DNA of 64,000 nt from Norana najaformis (Eukaryota; Annelida; Clitellata; Crassiclitellata; Hormogastridae): contig OZ029919.1 of NCBI GenBank assembly GCA_964023275.1, positions 9,440,202-9,504,201 of the forward strand. Direction: 5' to 3'. Under the pieces are notes generated by a model. That model was not told the origin of the DNA. It saw nothing but the letters and a program-made list of their open reading frames with translations, and searched no databases. This document shows, piece after piece, positions 45,501-58,640 of the stretch (position 1 is its first letter; each line of letters starts with the position of its first letter). The position numbers and the translations under genes are program-made.

Positions 45501-48500
45501 TCTAAAAGGTACAGTTAAGATAAATTGAAAATAAGGTCAGTAGTATTAGCTGGATGAGATTTAGATAGTGTCATGAACTAGATGAAACTGCCTTATAAAA
45601 TTTTTCTCTTGTAGCTGTCCACTCTCACACAGAGCTGTCAGCTGTGCTTTTGCATTATGTCGGCTGAAGCCCTGTTCAAAACTTTAAATAATGCAGGAAA
45701 AATAAATTCTGGTTTGGAGTGGTACTTGGGTGATATTAAATAGCTATTCAGCCTTGAAATTTGTCACAAATATTCCCAGTGATGCAAGCCTTGAAGAGAG
45801 TAACAGCTCTATTGAAGTCAGGCTCTGTTCCCAAGTGGTTCGTTATAAATTTTTGTTATTTTGCTTCTCAAGGCCACAGGTGAAAGATCTGAGAGAAGCT
45901 CAGCTTCAATTAAAACAGCTACAAAATCGAACTCAGCATGAAGATAGAAGGTAAACAAGATCCTTGATGTTAAGTTTACTGATACGTAGTGAACAGATTC
46001 ATAAACGCTTTTATATAACTCAATATAACTCACTGTGTAATGTAATCTGTCATTTATGTAGAGCTTTTTTGTTCTTTCATTCATATAGAACAACTGTGAA
46101 TTATCACTTCAAGATACCTACAATACTCGGAAGCCTCTCTTGGTTGATGTTAAAACGTGCTTTTTCCTTGCTAACCTACTATCTTCAAAATTTAAGTATC
46201 TTTGAGCTCAAATATTGTTTGTTGTTTTTGCCTAACCAAAGAAAACCGTCAGTGACCAGTTCTTTCTGAAGCCTAAAGATCTTTCAGTAATTCTGCCTTG
46301 TACACAACAGATCTGTTCATAAGAGAAAGAGCAGTCTGACTGATTCATATATGAATGGCTTTTTGAATGCAGTTTTGCTACTGAGTGATTATAAGTTATC
46401 ACAGAAACTGTTGTGACAAAAATATTGTTTGAAAATGTTGTAATGAGATCTGTAGTGTAACTGTGTCTGATAAACAGCTGCTCATTTTTGTAGTGATATT
46501 CTTTGGGAAAAGCTATTCTTTAAATTTTATATGTCCTGCAGATGACCTTCCACTGGCTATTTTAAGTCAGTTATATGCATGTATGTATGTTATATATTTA
46601 TGTATGAAGAAGTAGAGCAATTCCTTAAGCTAACCGTTAGAGGTAGTCATGGGTATGAAGTGTTAGCAACCTCATTTTTCTAAGTGTTATGTGGGCAGGT
46701 GGCCAGTCATCTCCCTTACTGCCTGACCTTTCCACCGATTATGTACAGTCTGTACGCTTTATAGCTGAGTTGGCTAGGGGGCACAAATGGAGCCAAAATC
46801 TTTAATTTCTGCCCTGATGGGGATTTGCACCCCGACCTCTCGATTGATAGTCCGGTACACTGACCAGTAAACACCCCACATATATATATACATTTATATA
46901 TACAGTTCTGTAATATGCCAGGATGATTTGATTACTGGGGATTCTCGATGCATGTGGCCTGGAACTCTGAACATGGCATCATCTCTCACCTCTGGTTGGG
47001 AATCCCTTTATGCAGGAACCTGTGAGTTGTGACTACTAGCTGGCTATCTGAGCACTGTTTACTGATGAACTGTTTGTTTGTAATGAACTTTAACACCACT
47101 GAGGCTAGCATAGGCAGTGCTTTTATGAAGTACTTAGAAAGTACTGATATTAAGTGTCGAGAAAACTAACTAAATACTGAATTGCAAGATAACTACATGA
47201 CTACTGTCTGCTATTTTGAATTTGATTAGCTTTTCAACCAATGATGAGACGAATCAGTTCAGTACATTGGTTGAAAATTTGCCACATTTACCAGTTCATG
47301 TTTGTCGAAAGCATCTGAAGGTATTGTGACAAACTCCTACTTTTATTTTGTTGTGGCCTAACAGGTTTCTCTTTTTGCAGGTAGAGTGCAGCACAGGATT
47401 ACCAAATAAATTCTGACCCAATGCAATCTAAACCATTCGTTTAAAGGAGAGTAGTGTGAAACCAAAGTAAAACATGATTACTACTGTTTTGTGCAGCTAG
47501 TGTAAACAGCCCAAATTATTCATTATACAGCCTTCTTAACCTGACCCGATCCATCAAATTTCCCAAAAATTCTGACACAACTCGTGAGTTTGTTCAACCC
47601 ATTGAAACTGCACTGAACCTCAGGTCCATGCTGTCAAAGTGAGTAAGTAGAGTTATGAGACACATTGGCTGACTGGTTAGGCTCTCCTTTTAATACAAAG
47701 CGTTAAAATGTCAGACCTGCTCTCAGTTAGACACTGTTGTTCAGTTATTTTGATGTGAATTATAAAATCATTTTAAAAATAATGAAATTGTTTATTTTAT
47801 GGTGTGTTTACAGAACTTAACTTTTTAGTGCTGTTACATTGAAATCCTGAGTGAGTGACTTTGTTTTTGATGTTCGCTTATTTCGTCCTTTTATAGAGGA
47901 TATCTGAAGAGACAGGATCACGTGATTTGAACCTTATTTTACCAAAACTGGAGCAGATGAAAAAAGCAGCTGAAGCTTTTCCACAGTTGGAACAGGTATA
48001 TTTTACTTCAGTTTTTTCTGTAGCACTTGTATGATGGTGTGTAGAAGCTGTTCCGATACCTTGTACATGTTATTTTAAATTTATGGTTTTCATTTAATTG
48101 CAGTTGAAAAATGTGTGATAAACATGGGTGAGCCCAAATGATAGTACATGTAGCTGAAAGTATACTTCCAAGAGATGGAAATCTGGAATAATAAATATAT
48201 TCAGGTTCCTACCCATATATGGTGTGTAAGGGCAGACCTTTGAGAGCTTTTTATAATAGTGCTATATAAATGCAAAATGCATAAGGAAAGCTTGTAATGT
48301 ACTAGACAGCCATAATGTATTATGCATTACTTAGATTGCTGTAGTCCACATATATGTATCCTTCATCATCATCATCATGCACCGTGGGCTCAGCGCCCGT
48401 AGGTGTCCGATGCCATTTTCACCATGTTCTTCCACTGTTGTCTGTTCGGTGCGGCGTGGCTCAGCTCTTGAAGCATTGTTTATGTATCCTTGGAATTACT

Positions 48501-51500
48501 TTAAAAGTAAGTTAGTTCATTTAGTTTTGTCACAATTTGTGAAAATTGACAATAGCAAGGCATATTATCAGAAGTTGAATTAATGTTTTTAGTTTGCCAA
48601 AGAAGTTCTTCAGGTGATTGATGGCAGTGAGCTGCCTCTTCCTGCTGGGTATCAGCGTAGACCAGGCTTGACAGAATCTCATCAGATCTGGTGTGAGAGG
48701 ACTTGGTATCATGTCTTGCCCACACTTGAATTCTGGGTGGCTCAACTCAAACAGCTTAAGGTCTTTGTTATTATACTCATTTCAAACAAATATTAATGTC
48801 AATAATTGTATTCAGAGGTACATTTTCATGTGGCTGCAAAAAACTGGGACACGGCTTATCTTTAAGAGATATTTAAATTATTTTCTACTCCTAACTTTTT
48901 CATTCCTGAGGGATTGTTTCTACCTCAGGTAAAAATATATTAATATTAACTTCAAAATTAAGATCTTTGAGGTAATTTAATTGCAGTTGTAGGTGCACGT
49001 TTGAAAGAGAGAGACATTAATAAATGACAAATTCTTGAGACAGCATTAAACTCAGCTGTTTATACATAGAACATGCACCTGTTTTCACTAAATTTCTTAT
49101 TTATTTTAAAAGTGATTTTCATATGATAAAATGTCGGCTCTCCGTATTCTTAATTGCCACAAATCTCAGACTTGGAGTTATTTAGATTGCTATTGTTTTA
49201 TTTTCTCTTCATGATAAGATCCTTTCACGTTAAGACTGTAGCTCTAAGAAACAATATTTAGTTAGTTATCTGGACACTTAATACAGCACCTTTTAAATAG
49301 CTCACCAAAGTGCTATCTATGGTCGCCTAAGCAGTGTTAAAGTCACTGAGAACAAAAAGTTCATCAGTAAGCCGACAGTGCTCCGGTAACTGGAAAATTC
49401 ACAACTGGTGGGCTGTTGCATATACACAGAGCCCAACCACAGCATATACAGTCCGAGTTAGCAGTTGAAATCATGTTCAGAGACCTTGGACTGCATTGCG
49501 TCAAGGCTGGGGAACAACGATGATTATTGCTAGAATTATGCAAAAAATTTCTATTACCTTACTTTGCCTGGCATTATTTTTAACTATGTTAGACTCTTTC
49601 TCTGTCTCAGGAACTTCAGCTTTCCATTAAGAACCTTGCAGAACGACTGTTCCCTTGGAAACCAGTGCGGTTGGAAGAAGTTGTGACTACAGTTCGTCTG
49701 ATTGAGTTTGTCGATTCTCTCACATGGGAGGAGGATGAAAACGAAATCACGAGAAGGGTAACGCTGCATTTTCTTTGTTATAAAAGTTGTGATAACTAAG
49801 CATAATTAATGTAGCTGTATGTACTGATCAGATATAATTGATTGTTCAAGGTTGTGGCTTCAGAGCTGTAGTTTATGGATATGTGTCATAAGTGTTCCAC
49901 AACCTTACTGTTATGTATTGTGTGTTTAACCAGTATTTTAAAGCCAGATGTGTCAGGCAGAAATAATAAGTAGAACAAGAAGAAGAAAATGTTATTTCAC
50001 AAATGTTAACTCATAAGTCCTGTATATATATGTGTGTTTAGAATGGCAGCTTTAGAATACAGGAAGAATCTGTATCCAAATCAACACTGGAGGCCATGGT
50101 AAGACATTTTCAGATGCTCTTCGATGTTCCTCAGATCTGTGGCATTTATGCCAAAATGAGTGACATCTACAGGAAACTCAAGGAAACACACAACATCATG
50201 CTCAACCTAAAAGAGTTTCTTGGTCTTGGTAGGTGGTTTCTTATGAAATATTTTGAGTTAGAGTTGTTCGCTTTTGCTGTGTAATTGTCTAATGATAAAT
50301 CCATTCATTCTTTCTTAGAGCATCTTTTGTGTACATTTATTGATCAGTGTTGCCAGCCTGGCCTATGCTAGAAGAGAACAGTTTTAAAGTTTTTGATGAC
50401 ATCTGATTTATGGTAGCATTTTCGAGATGGCGTTTGACTGGTTGAGCATTGGCCTTCATATGCAGAATACTGCTCAGGTTTTGAGCTTCATTTTATTGAA
50501 GTTTAGTCGGTCCTTATTGCTGAAAGCTGATTCATTTCAATCGAATGGGAATGCCTAATAAATATGATAACATGAACGTGAGAATACCTGTACACATTTA
50601 GATGAGTCAGCTAAGCCGGGTGCTGTTGTTGATGCGGTTGGAAGTCTTTGTGAAATGCGAAGCAGACACATCGAAGAACATCTGGCCAACCTTTTTCAGA
50701 CAGATGATATCACAAGGTGAAGCACGGTTGTTTTGAGCAATTAAGCGCTTGACAAATATTAATTATATGCTTATGGGGCACTCTGCATTAATTAAAAAGC
50801 TGCATTTTCCCTAAAATCTACCACATTTTCATGGATATGACCCACACACGCATATAACCCGAGAAATTAGGAACCATGTAAAAAGGTTTGGTATAGACTT
50901 TGCATGTGTATACCCCGCAGGGTCGTGCAGACCACAGAAGAGTAGTCCGCAAGCGCTAACCCATGTCTTAAAATATTTGAACTGGTATGTGCAATTTGTT
51001 TTACTACATTCTCATTAAATTGAATGGAAATGTGGATTTTTAAACTTTTCTTTCTGTAACATCAGTGTCTTAAATGCTTTGAGAATGTTGCTTTATTTAA
51101 GTCTGTATTCTGCTTGCTTCAGGTGACAAAAAGAATGTCTTTGGAAATGAGATTGCATCAGGTGCAATTACAGACGCTTTTGTTTTTATAGTGCATCTAA
51201 TTATTCTGGCATGATTTTTCTTTTCTACATTCTCACCATGTTGGATCGAAATGTTGAGTTTTCTACCTTTTTCTCAGTAACACTGCAAAGTTTTAAATAC
51301 TAACACATATCTAATCATTTTGTCTGTACCATTGCATTAATAACAGATTTTGGCCATAATGTGGCATGTGGCTTAAATACAGTTTTACTCAAGTGAGCCT
51401 GAGCTGCAGCTCAATTAATTAGGCACAAAATCAGTATTTGTAATTATATTGAAAAGGCACTTTTTAACTGATCTAGTAAGTGGCAAGTGGCAAGACTTTT

Positions 51501-52848
51501 TCTGCTGCAGTTACAGATGTTTTGTTTAAGAGTACAGAAGGTTTTCTTGCATTCATACATTAATAATTAATAGGCATATTTTACCTATTACTTTGCAAGT
51601 GTATTTTACCATTATAGTATTTTGGATGCTATATCTAGAGGACTTGGACGTTTTGTTATTGTAGCACCAAGAAGTGAGATTCAATACCAATCCAACACAC
51701 AACAAAATTCAAAAATATATAATTTAGAGAGCGTATGAAGTAATTAAGTCGGAACATATTTAATCTTTAGAAGTCACTTCTGATTTTGCGACCTGTCACA
51801 AATTTTTCTGTCAGTGTTCTGCAGTCTAACAGTGCCATCATTGCAGTATTGTTTGGAAAATACAGTAAGCTTGTGGTGACCACCTGTATAAATTAAACTG
51901 GCATAACCTGCATACTGAGAAAACCTGCAGAGGGGATTAGGGCTTTGTAAAATCTGATAAAACCTGTGGGATATATGCATGAAAATAATGGAGAGTTTTT
52001 GCATTGTTAAAGCAGGTTAACACCCAGTTTGCAATTTTAAACAAGTTGTTACCTTTCCTAAATAACAGTTTCAGAATTATTTTAATTGGTTTTACTTTTA
52101 TACAGTATTGTGAAAAAAATTGAGGATCAAGATGAGTTATTGTCTGCCTTTGATGACATTATCAATCGGTTGATGACCTTACTGAGTAAGTAGATGAATT
52201 TTGTTTTTTGAATTTTTGGCTTGGCTTCTTTGTCTTCTGATGCTGTGAAAGTATACTACACCTTGAATTACAAAATGCAGATTTCAATCTTGCTGTTTGT
52301 TGATTTAGTATGACGATTTAGTCAGACGATATCAATAATGAATAATTATGAATATTCAAATTTATTGTTTTTAAGGCATCTTTCTAAGAAAAACTGCTTT
52401 TAATCGTATGGAATTTGAGATCCTCAACAACGCTTGCAACGGCAAAGTAATATAAAAATATAGACTTGTTTGATCTTGTTTCTAAAGAAAATTAAGTGGA
52501 CACAGAAGAAAGTAAATAGCAGAAAAACAGCACATAACAACACATATAGTAGATGTTTGGTTTGACTTGACTACTTTGTTTCTTATATTTGGTGCAACTA
52601 TTTTATTATCATACTGTCAAATTTTTATAAGTTTCTGCTCCTGAAGTGCTAGAGTGGCAGTTTGAGTGGAAGGCCTACTATTCATGTGAATTTTTCTTTA
52701 TGATTGAAAGATCACTCTGTGCAAAAATACGAAAGTTAAAGGTGCATTCCTTTGCTGATAATGACTTATATTTTAATTTGTAGATGTACAGTCACTGGAT
52801 GAGATTGTACCAACCGTGTCTCGTTTAACTGGCGTACACAGTTCCTGA
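39551..52848 (+). CDS. CEP70: Centrosomal protein of 70 kDa
   Basis: Orthologue of vertebrate CEP70, a centrosome and microtubule-organising protein with coiled coils and a C-terminal TPR-like region that binds gamma-tubulin. Coding exons: 39551-39650, 39951-40068, 40928-41024, 42495-42656, 43546-43625, 44358-44487, 45132-45220, 45873-45950, 47230-47320, 47897-47995, 48593-48760, 49611-49757, 50042-50228, 50602-50716, 52106-52185, 52784-52848. All phases agree; 1,806 nt give 601 residues, close to the human length of 597. Matching landmarks: EWSRVNGQLRQHGL at the N terminus, coiled coil from about 40 to 290, WVAQLKQLK, HFQMLFDVP.ICGIY.KM, NLKEFLGL, and SLDEIVP near the end. All introns are GT-AG. 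The ATG at 39,551 follows an acceptor (CTGTAG), so the 5' untranslated region is on an upstream exon. No defects seen. Confidence 0.92.
40690..40870 (+). repeat. tRNA-like SINE fragment in a CEP70 intron
   Basis: TGATTAGCATGCTGGACTGG resembles an A box and GGGGGTTCAGTTTG a B box with tRNA-like spacing. Degenerate. Confidence 0.4.
41195..42475. mobile_element. Non-autonomous piggyBac-like element in a CEP70 intron
   Basis: Ends are inverted copies of CCCTTTAAYGACCGCAA, each flanked by TTAA (41,195-41,198 and 42,472-42,475), the target of piggyBac transposases. The inside has no coding capacity. It is made of about three tandem copies of a 300-bp unit (GTGATATCTCWGTCAGTTTTTGACATA at 41,258, 41,640 and, diverged, 41,927). 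Confidence 0.85.
43738..43840 (-). repeat. SINE fragment (same family as 46,690)
   Basis: GGCCACTGCTCTCCCTCACTGTCTGA and the CTTTCCAC that follows match the 3' part of the SINE at 46,690-46,880. Confidence 0.55.
46690..46880 (-). repeat. tRNA-derived SINE in a CEP70 intron
   Basis: On the minus strand GTTTACTGGTCAGTGTACCGG is an A-box region and GGTGCAAATCCCC a B box, followed by a tail part shared with 43,738-43,840. Ends in TA-rich DNA. Confidence 0.65.
48364..48480 (-). mobile_element. 5'-truncated LINE with 11-bp target duplication in a CEP70 intron
   Basis: Minus strand reads LQELSHAAPNRQQWKNMVKM then stop and a (TGA/GAT)n tail: the last codons of a non-LTR retrotransposon with its simple-repeat tail. 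TATGTATCCTT lies on both sides (48,353-48,363 and 48,481-48,491). Confidence 0.85.
49320..49520 (+). repeat. Dispersed repeat family R1, third copy in a CEP70 intron
   Basis: Shares AGCAGTGTTAAAG and AAAAGTTCATCAGTAAGCC with 31,565-31,610, then diverges. Confidence 0.6.
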
Positions 52849-53156
52849 CGTGCTGGTTTGCCTTCTCACTCAAGTGTTGGCGGTTTACCTCATCTCACTC
52901 GTGTTTGAATTCCACTGGTATATCTGTTGATACTGTATTTTCTGTCTTCAGTTCTGCAACAGAATACATGTTTGTGCTAGGGAGTTGTACTAATAATATA
53001 TACGATAAAGTTGTCTGCTCCTATCCCTGCAAGGCAGAAAGATATTCCAAGATTTTTGTTCTACTTGCTTCCCACAGAACTCTGCTTTAAAATGAGTCCA
53101 CTGGCTGTTTCCTGTCAGGGTATAACGGCAAGGAAGAGGAATAGCCACCCACCCTC

Positions 53157-53287
53157 ACGGCAAGTCCTGTGATGCACTAGCCCCGTGTCCAAGACCTTGG
53201 GATTCGTCCACTGCTAGCTGGAGGGCCAAGAAAAGGAGATGAGTGCCTCTCTTATGTGTCACTTGTGGGATATGGTATACTTTACTC
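53157..53287 (+). repeat. SINE fragment, family R3
   Basis: Shares ACGGCAAGTCCTG.GATGCAC, GATTCGTCCA and CACTTGTGGGATATGG with 57,068-57,204. It lies in the 3' flank or 3' UTR of CEP70. Confidence 0.75.
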
Positions 53288-54036
53288 ATGCTGAGGTTAA
53301 GAAAAACGAGTTCGCTCGTACTTCATGGAGAGGGCTTCCCTTTTGAGTGTAGCGTCCAGGACGGCTCTTCTTCTGTCAGCATTTACCTCCTTTTGTGTGT
53401 CATCGTTGATGCTCTTTGCAACTTTGCTTTATTTTTCTAAGCTCAAATGTTTGTTTTCGTCTCATGTGATCAGTGTTCCATGGACCAACGTTCCCATGAA
53501 ATTTGTTCCTATGGATCAATGTTCTCATGTAATTTGTGTAATTTAATACAGTTTGACATTTATATAGCGACACTATAAGAAACTTGGCAACAGCTGTGCA
53601 TCCTAATTGCAAAAATCATGACAAGCTTAATAATGAAAACTTGTGTATATGTATATAAAGAATTACACTGTAAATCTGTGTAAATTCAGAGATAGAATAG
53701 TTGTGAACCTTGTATATATGTCATTCAGATAAAGAGTTACTTTACAGGATGATTATTTGACAAGTAACGGCACAAAATTGGTTGTAACTGCAATTTTTAC
53801 ATGAAAAGAAACTAAGAATATCAAGGCATGTATGGAATTGGGGCATTTTTCTGTTTGGTAACTCAGAAGTCCGCTTTTGCTTGATGAAAAATCATCGACC
53901 AACGTTTATACTCAAGTTAATGGGAAATATTTGCTGAATTAAAGAGGCATATCATTCTTAAATTATGCTTAAATGTATGTTTGCAAGTTTATGTGCGAAT
54001 ATTGAGCATTTTTAAAAATTTATAATAAGAACTGTA

Positions 54037-54042
54037 AATAAA
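54037..54042 (+). terminator. Candidate poly(A) signal of CEP70
   Basis: AATAAA about 1.2 kb after the stop. The intervening sequence contains a SINE, so an earlier variant signal may be the real one. Confidence 0.3.
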
Positions 54043-54049
54043 CTAGTTA

Positions 54050-56925
54050 ATATTGTATTTACTTTAAATAGATCTAATAACGATGTAATAATGTATGGCA
54101 TTTATGTTGATATAATTTTTTTCTGATGGATATCTTGAATAGGTTTTTTGAGTCAAATTAGAATTTATTTTAGCCATTATGGTTTTAAGTGTGTTGAAGA
54201 ATACAAGATTTTATGTTTTTTTGGAAACGTGCATACAATTATCCACCTTCTCACTGGTATGTATGTATGTATATATGCATGTAGACATTGACTTGGTGCC
54301 TTTAGATGACCCCTAGAACCCCTGTGGGACTATATATGTGGCTGTATGACAAATCTAAAAGGGTGACTTTAGTGTTTCCTGACTGGCGTGGATCAGAACA
54401 GTATGTGTTTTGTATGTTTTCATGTGTTTTGCATTATTATTGTTAAGCAACTCTATCTTGGTTAAGCATCAGTCATATTATATAGGTATCAAAATCTAAC
54501 TTTATATACATTTTGAGAGAGATCCAAACAACATAAAAATTTAACTTTGTATATAGTTCGATAGAAAGGTAATAAATAACCTGTGTATAGGAGCTATGTG
54601 TTTTCAATAATTTATATATTTTTGTATTCTGGTGACTACATTTCTGTCTCACAGTTATCATGCGGCTGAACCAGAGCCTCTGTGGTGAACAGCTGTGCAC
54701 CCAGTATATGTCGTTTTTGTTGACAGAATACGTTAATTTTATTTGCCTGAGCTGTTTTGTGTTTGAGAACATTCATGCCTTCTCCAATCCTCTTTCACAA
54801 TATGACTTCCATTTAGCGATTCTTTTAATATAACTCAAACTGCGATAATTTTTGGTGTTGAAGCATACGTTTCTGCATTTACAAAACATCTCTCAAAGAA
54901 TTCATTTGAAACTTTATGCTTCATTTTATTTCTGTGTATGTTTCTGACCTTTTGTTTCTAACATTCTAAGTTTGTTGGAAGTAAATATTTTTAAGTTGAC
55001 TGGATATGTTTTTGTGGTTCATGGATATGTTTCTGATTTTTCTACCTTCATCTGGGATTTTCTGACCTTTGTCTATATGTTTCTGATTTACTGACTTTTG
55101 TCTATGTGCTTCAGATTTTTCGACCATCTGTATATTTCTGATTTTCTGACCTTCTGTATACTTCTGATATTCCAACCCACCTGTATCTGTTTTTGACTTC
55201 TTGACCTTTGTGCTTCTGGTTTTTTGCTTTCAAGTTTATGTGTAATATTTGTATATTTTTAAAAAGTTTAAATGCTTAATACATTGTCTTTCAGGTACAT
55301 CAGAAAATAACTCCAACATGTTTCATCCAAAATGTTTCTTTTTTATTTCTCTTTGCAAGTTGCATTGTTTAATGATCACACACACATGAATTTATGAACA
55401 TTCAAATCACGTGCCGCATTAGAAGCTACAATTACAATAATTCCTGAGCATTTCGCTAGAGGGCAATACGGTAAGTGGGAATATAGTACACGGACACGGA
55501 AGTGTTTTTGACGTCGAGTTTACCGAGGTCATGCAAAACGGTGTGAAAGCTGGATCAGATCGACCGTGTTTTCGGTATTTTTCTCGGTTTGTTTTCAAAT
55601 TCGGTTGGGGCATTGGCTTCGGTTTTCAAAATATCGCGATATTGATGTTAGTTTTCGGTTTGTATGTGTTCGCTATGACTGTATTCTGTGAGTCTATATA
55701 GTCGTCTGAACTTGCTGCTTGCTCAGTTGTAAATGTAGGCCCTACAGTGTCCAGTGCTGTTTTGCTATAACAAAATTATGTTAAGTATTAAAATTGAATT
55801 GTATTTTATGCGTTCAACTGCGATTGTCAGTTTGTAGTTCTGTACACGATACCTTGTAAAAAGAATGAAGTAATTTGCTGAAATGTCGGCTTTGAGTGCT
55901 GGGTCAAATACGGATGTCCCATATTTGCCAAACAAATTTCGATCGTAGTTTATTTATTAGTCGTTCAGCAAATTTTACGCATGAAACAAATTGTTCGGCG
56001 TGTTATGGCGTGCGCGGTGAGCGTCTATGGGAGGACCTTAGGCCGCTTGCACTGGGTAAACTTTCAGCAGCTGATCACTAGCCACAGATGTGGCTGGAAT
56101 TCCGAAGTACGACCTATCGACCTCGGCCACATTAAAAACTTTTGATTGATTGGTGGCCCACCGTTGAAGCGTGTTTTGCCGCAAATTCCACTATGTAGTG
56201 CGTCATTTACTCTGGTCTAGCATAGAGCTGGAACATTAATATTATTTTTCTCAGTGACGGGACAGGTGTGGATCAACCAGCTTCATAGGTTTCGAAAATG
56301 TTAAAGAATTAACAAAAAAGTAAAATCAGTGATGGAATATAGCGTTCTGGTATTTCCATTCTGTGTATATCCCATCAGCAAAACGTCATGTACAGGACAT
56401 GCGAAGCCCGTTCGACAGTACTCCTACATGGGCTTCATGTGTACTAAATATGATCCCATATGGCAGAAATGAACCCATATGGGAATACTGTCATATGGGC
56501 TTCATACCTTAAATATAACTTGCTGTTGTGTTACTAACATTTAGTTTTTTCTGTATTTTTTCTTCAATTTCGAAATTTTTTCGATTTTCTGAATACCAAC
56601 TTCGGTTTCGGTTTTCTGAATATCGCGGTATCGGTTAAACCGAACCGCCACTAACCGGTAGCCTACGTACGTGCATAGGCCTACAGCATATTGGTTAAGG
56701 CCCCATTTATTGGAACCGGATATTGATAGAAACATAATCCAGCTTTCACACGTCATGCATGCACGTACAGTTGCTGTTTGTTACAGCAGAACTGAAAGTG
56801 TTAGAACGTTTCTCCCCATTAGCTGTATCGAAGTTCGAGTAAACAATTTATTAACATGATAGGCCCTATAACACGATTAACATGATATAATAATATTTAG
56901 GACTTAACCAAAGCATCCTACGGCA
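54050..56925. other. Intergenic, no gene supported
   Basis: Contains the minisatellite at 55,000, TCGGTTT-rich stretches at 55,560-55,660 and 56,560-56,640, and a local repeat of CATATGGG blocks at 56,440-56,510. No open frame has splice or motif support. Confidence 0.6.
55000..55205. repeat. Degenerate minisatellite, period about 30 bp
   Basis: Repeats of TTTCTGATTTTCTGACCTTYTGTATA with variations, about seven units. Confidence 0.75.
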
Positions 56926-57204
56926 CGGTAGTCTTTCTGTAACGCGTTTGGTCACTGATCATGCGGTCGCGGGTTCGACTGTGTAACGACCATTGGCAAG
57001 TTGTTTGCACCCACCGTGTCTCTGTCACCAAGCAGTGTAATTTGGTACCGGAGTAAGCTGGGAAGTAAACGGCAAGTCCTGCGATGCACACGCTGGTCCC
57101 GTGTACAGGACCTTTGGATTCGTTCATTGCCGGCTCAAGGGCCTAAAGAAACGGAAATGAACGCCTCGCCTACGTCTCACTTGTGGGATATGGGATGCTT
57201 TACT
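56925..57204 (+). repeat. tRNA-derived SINE, family R3, longer copy
   Basis: Head has tRNA-like boxes (GGTCACTGATCATGCGG and GGGTTCGACTG). The body matches 53,157-53,287 over about 130 bp. Confidence 0.75.
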
Positions 57205-58087
57205 TTTTTCACTTTACTCAACGTAATCAAAGTTCAATTTGGTTGTTTGGAGTCGGAAAATATATTCCTGAACCCTCGATGTCGACGAGTGAACGAGCAT
57301 TTGTTACTCAAACAATACGCTCTAGACTATACAGTGCAGTCTTTGGAGAACTGAAATTCTGCAAGCGCTCGTTGATCTACGCTGCGCCAGCTCTAGAACG
57401 AACTCCCGACAGTTCGCTAATCCTCCACTTTTACCTGTCAGTGTAAAGCTCTTCTGCGCATGTCCATCTGCTGAAGCGTTTCACTCAGCACTGAATAGAC
57501 GGCGTCCATTGGAAGAAATCAACCTAGATCAAATGTCGGCCTACGCTCGTTTGGCAACCGCACAAACATGCAGTCCATTAAGGACTCAGAAAGTGGCGGA
57601 AATAGAGTCACCCGAATGCGGACAAGGAAGGGGTGTACCCTAGAATGCAGATGTCCAAATCTAAAATTTGGTAGGCCTACATACTGTTTATTCGGTACAC
57701 CCTGTAGGCCTACAGTAAACACCAACTTCAGTTAGTAGCCCGTACGACGTGGGATCTAAATTGTTAAGAGTCCCACTGATGGATGCTGCAGTATTAAAGT
57801 ACGTCACTCCATAGCGCAGTTAACTATGCTAGAACAGAAGGGAAGCCCGATCTATTGGGTTTAGTGTACCGCTGGGGTGCGGAAGTCCGCAAAAGGGAAT
57901 GGGGAGAGTAATGCCAAATGGGGATAATTGCGGACAAGTGAGGGAGAGGACCAAACTAGGTCATTCTTGCGGACGTCCTCTTTGGACGATCGTAAAGACA
58001 AACGAGAGATGCTCCACCGCTTGCAGTTTCTGCTTCGGCCTTTCTCTCAAAACTGAAAACATTCCTCTTTTACAGATCCTATCCTAA

Positions 58088-58292
58088 CACCCCTTCTTCC
58101 TATTGTTTCTCTCTCCTCTCCAACCCCAAACACCACCCCATAGCTGCCACGCTGTCTCTCGGCTTGACTTTTGGATCTTGATCTGGAATCGAACCCTTTT
58201 GCCTGTCGGTTTTGTTTTGACTGAGCGCCTGTGAATAAGCTGGTCCCCGCGGCGCAGCTTTCGTTGGGCGCTGTAGAAATCTCGGAATTACG
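58088..58292 (-). repeat. Dispersed repeat family R2, second copy
   Basis: Reverse complement matches 3,187-3,392. It includes the B-box-like GGGTTCGATTCCAG followed by ATCAAGATCC. This is the better preserved copy. Confidence 0.75.
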
Positions 58293-58499
58293 ATTAGGAT
58301 TACGATTAATATAAGTTTAACTTGTCCTTGTAGTTTTTCTGCGTTAAAACAACGTGATTTTTTTTAGCCATTTAGTTCAGCCCTAATAGTTGTGCTTTCT
58401 TACACAGAGACCAGCGCGCAGGTATCAAATATAACTTCCCTCGCAATAGACCAGTGCGCGCACGGCTAAAAAATTAGGGGAACACGGTGTGCCCGTGCC

Positions 58500-58640
58500 A
58501 TCGTGTTTCCTCTCGTGTTTTGGATCATCCTTTTTATGGAATAGTCTTCCTCTGGAAATTCGAAATCTTACTCCTGTAACGGCTCAGGAAAGATTCTCGG
58601 CCCATCTGAAGACGCACCTCTTTGGAACGGCTAAACAGTC
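58500..58640 (+). mobile_element. LINE 3'-end fragment (CR1/L2-type tail)
   Basis: The frame near 58,530 reads FLWNSLPLEIRNL, then RFSAHLKTHLFGTAK, the standard last segment of CR1/L2/Rex reverse transcriptases. Confidence 0.75.
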
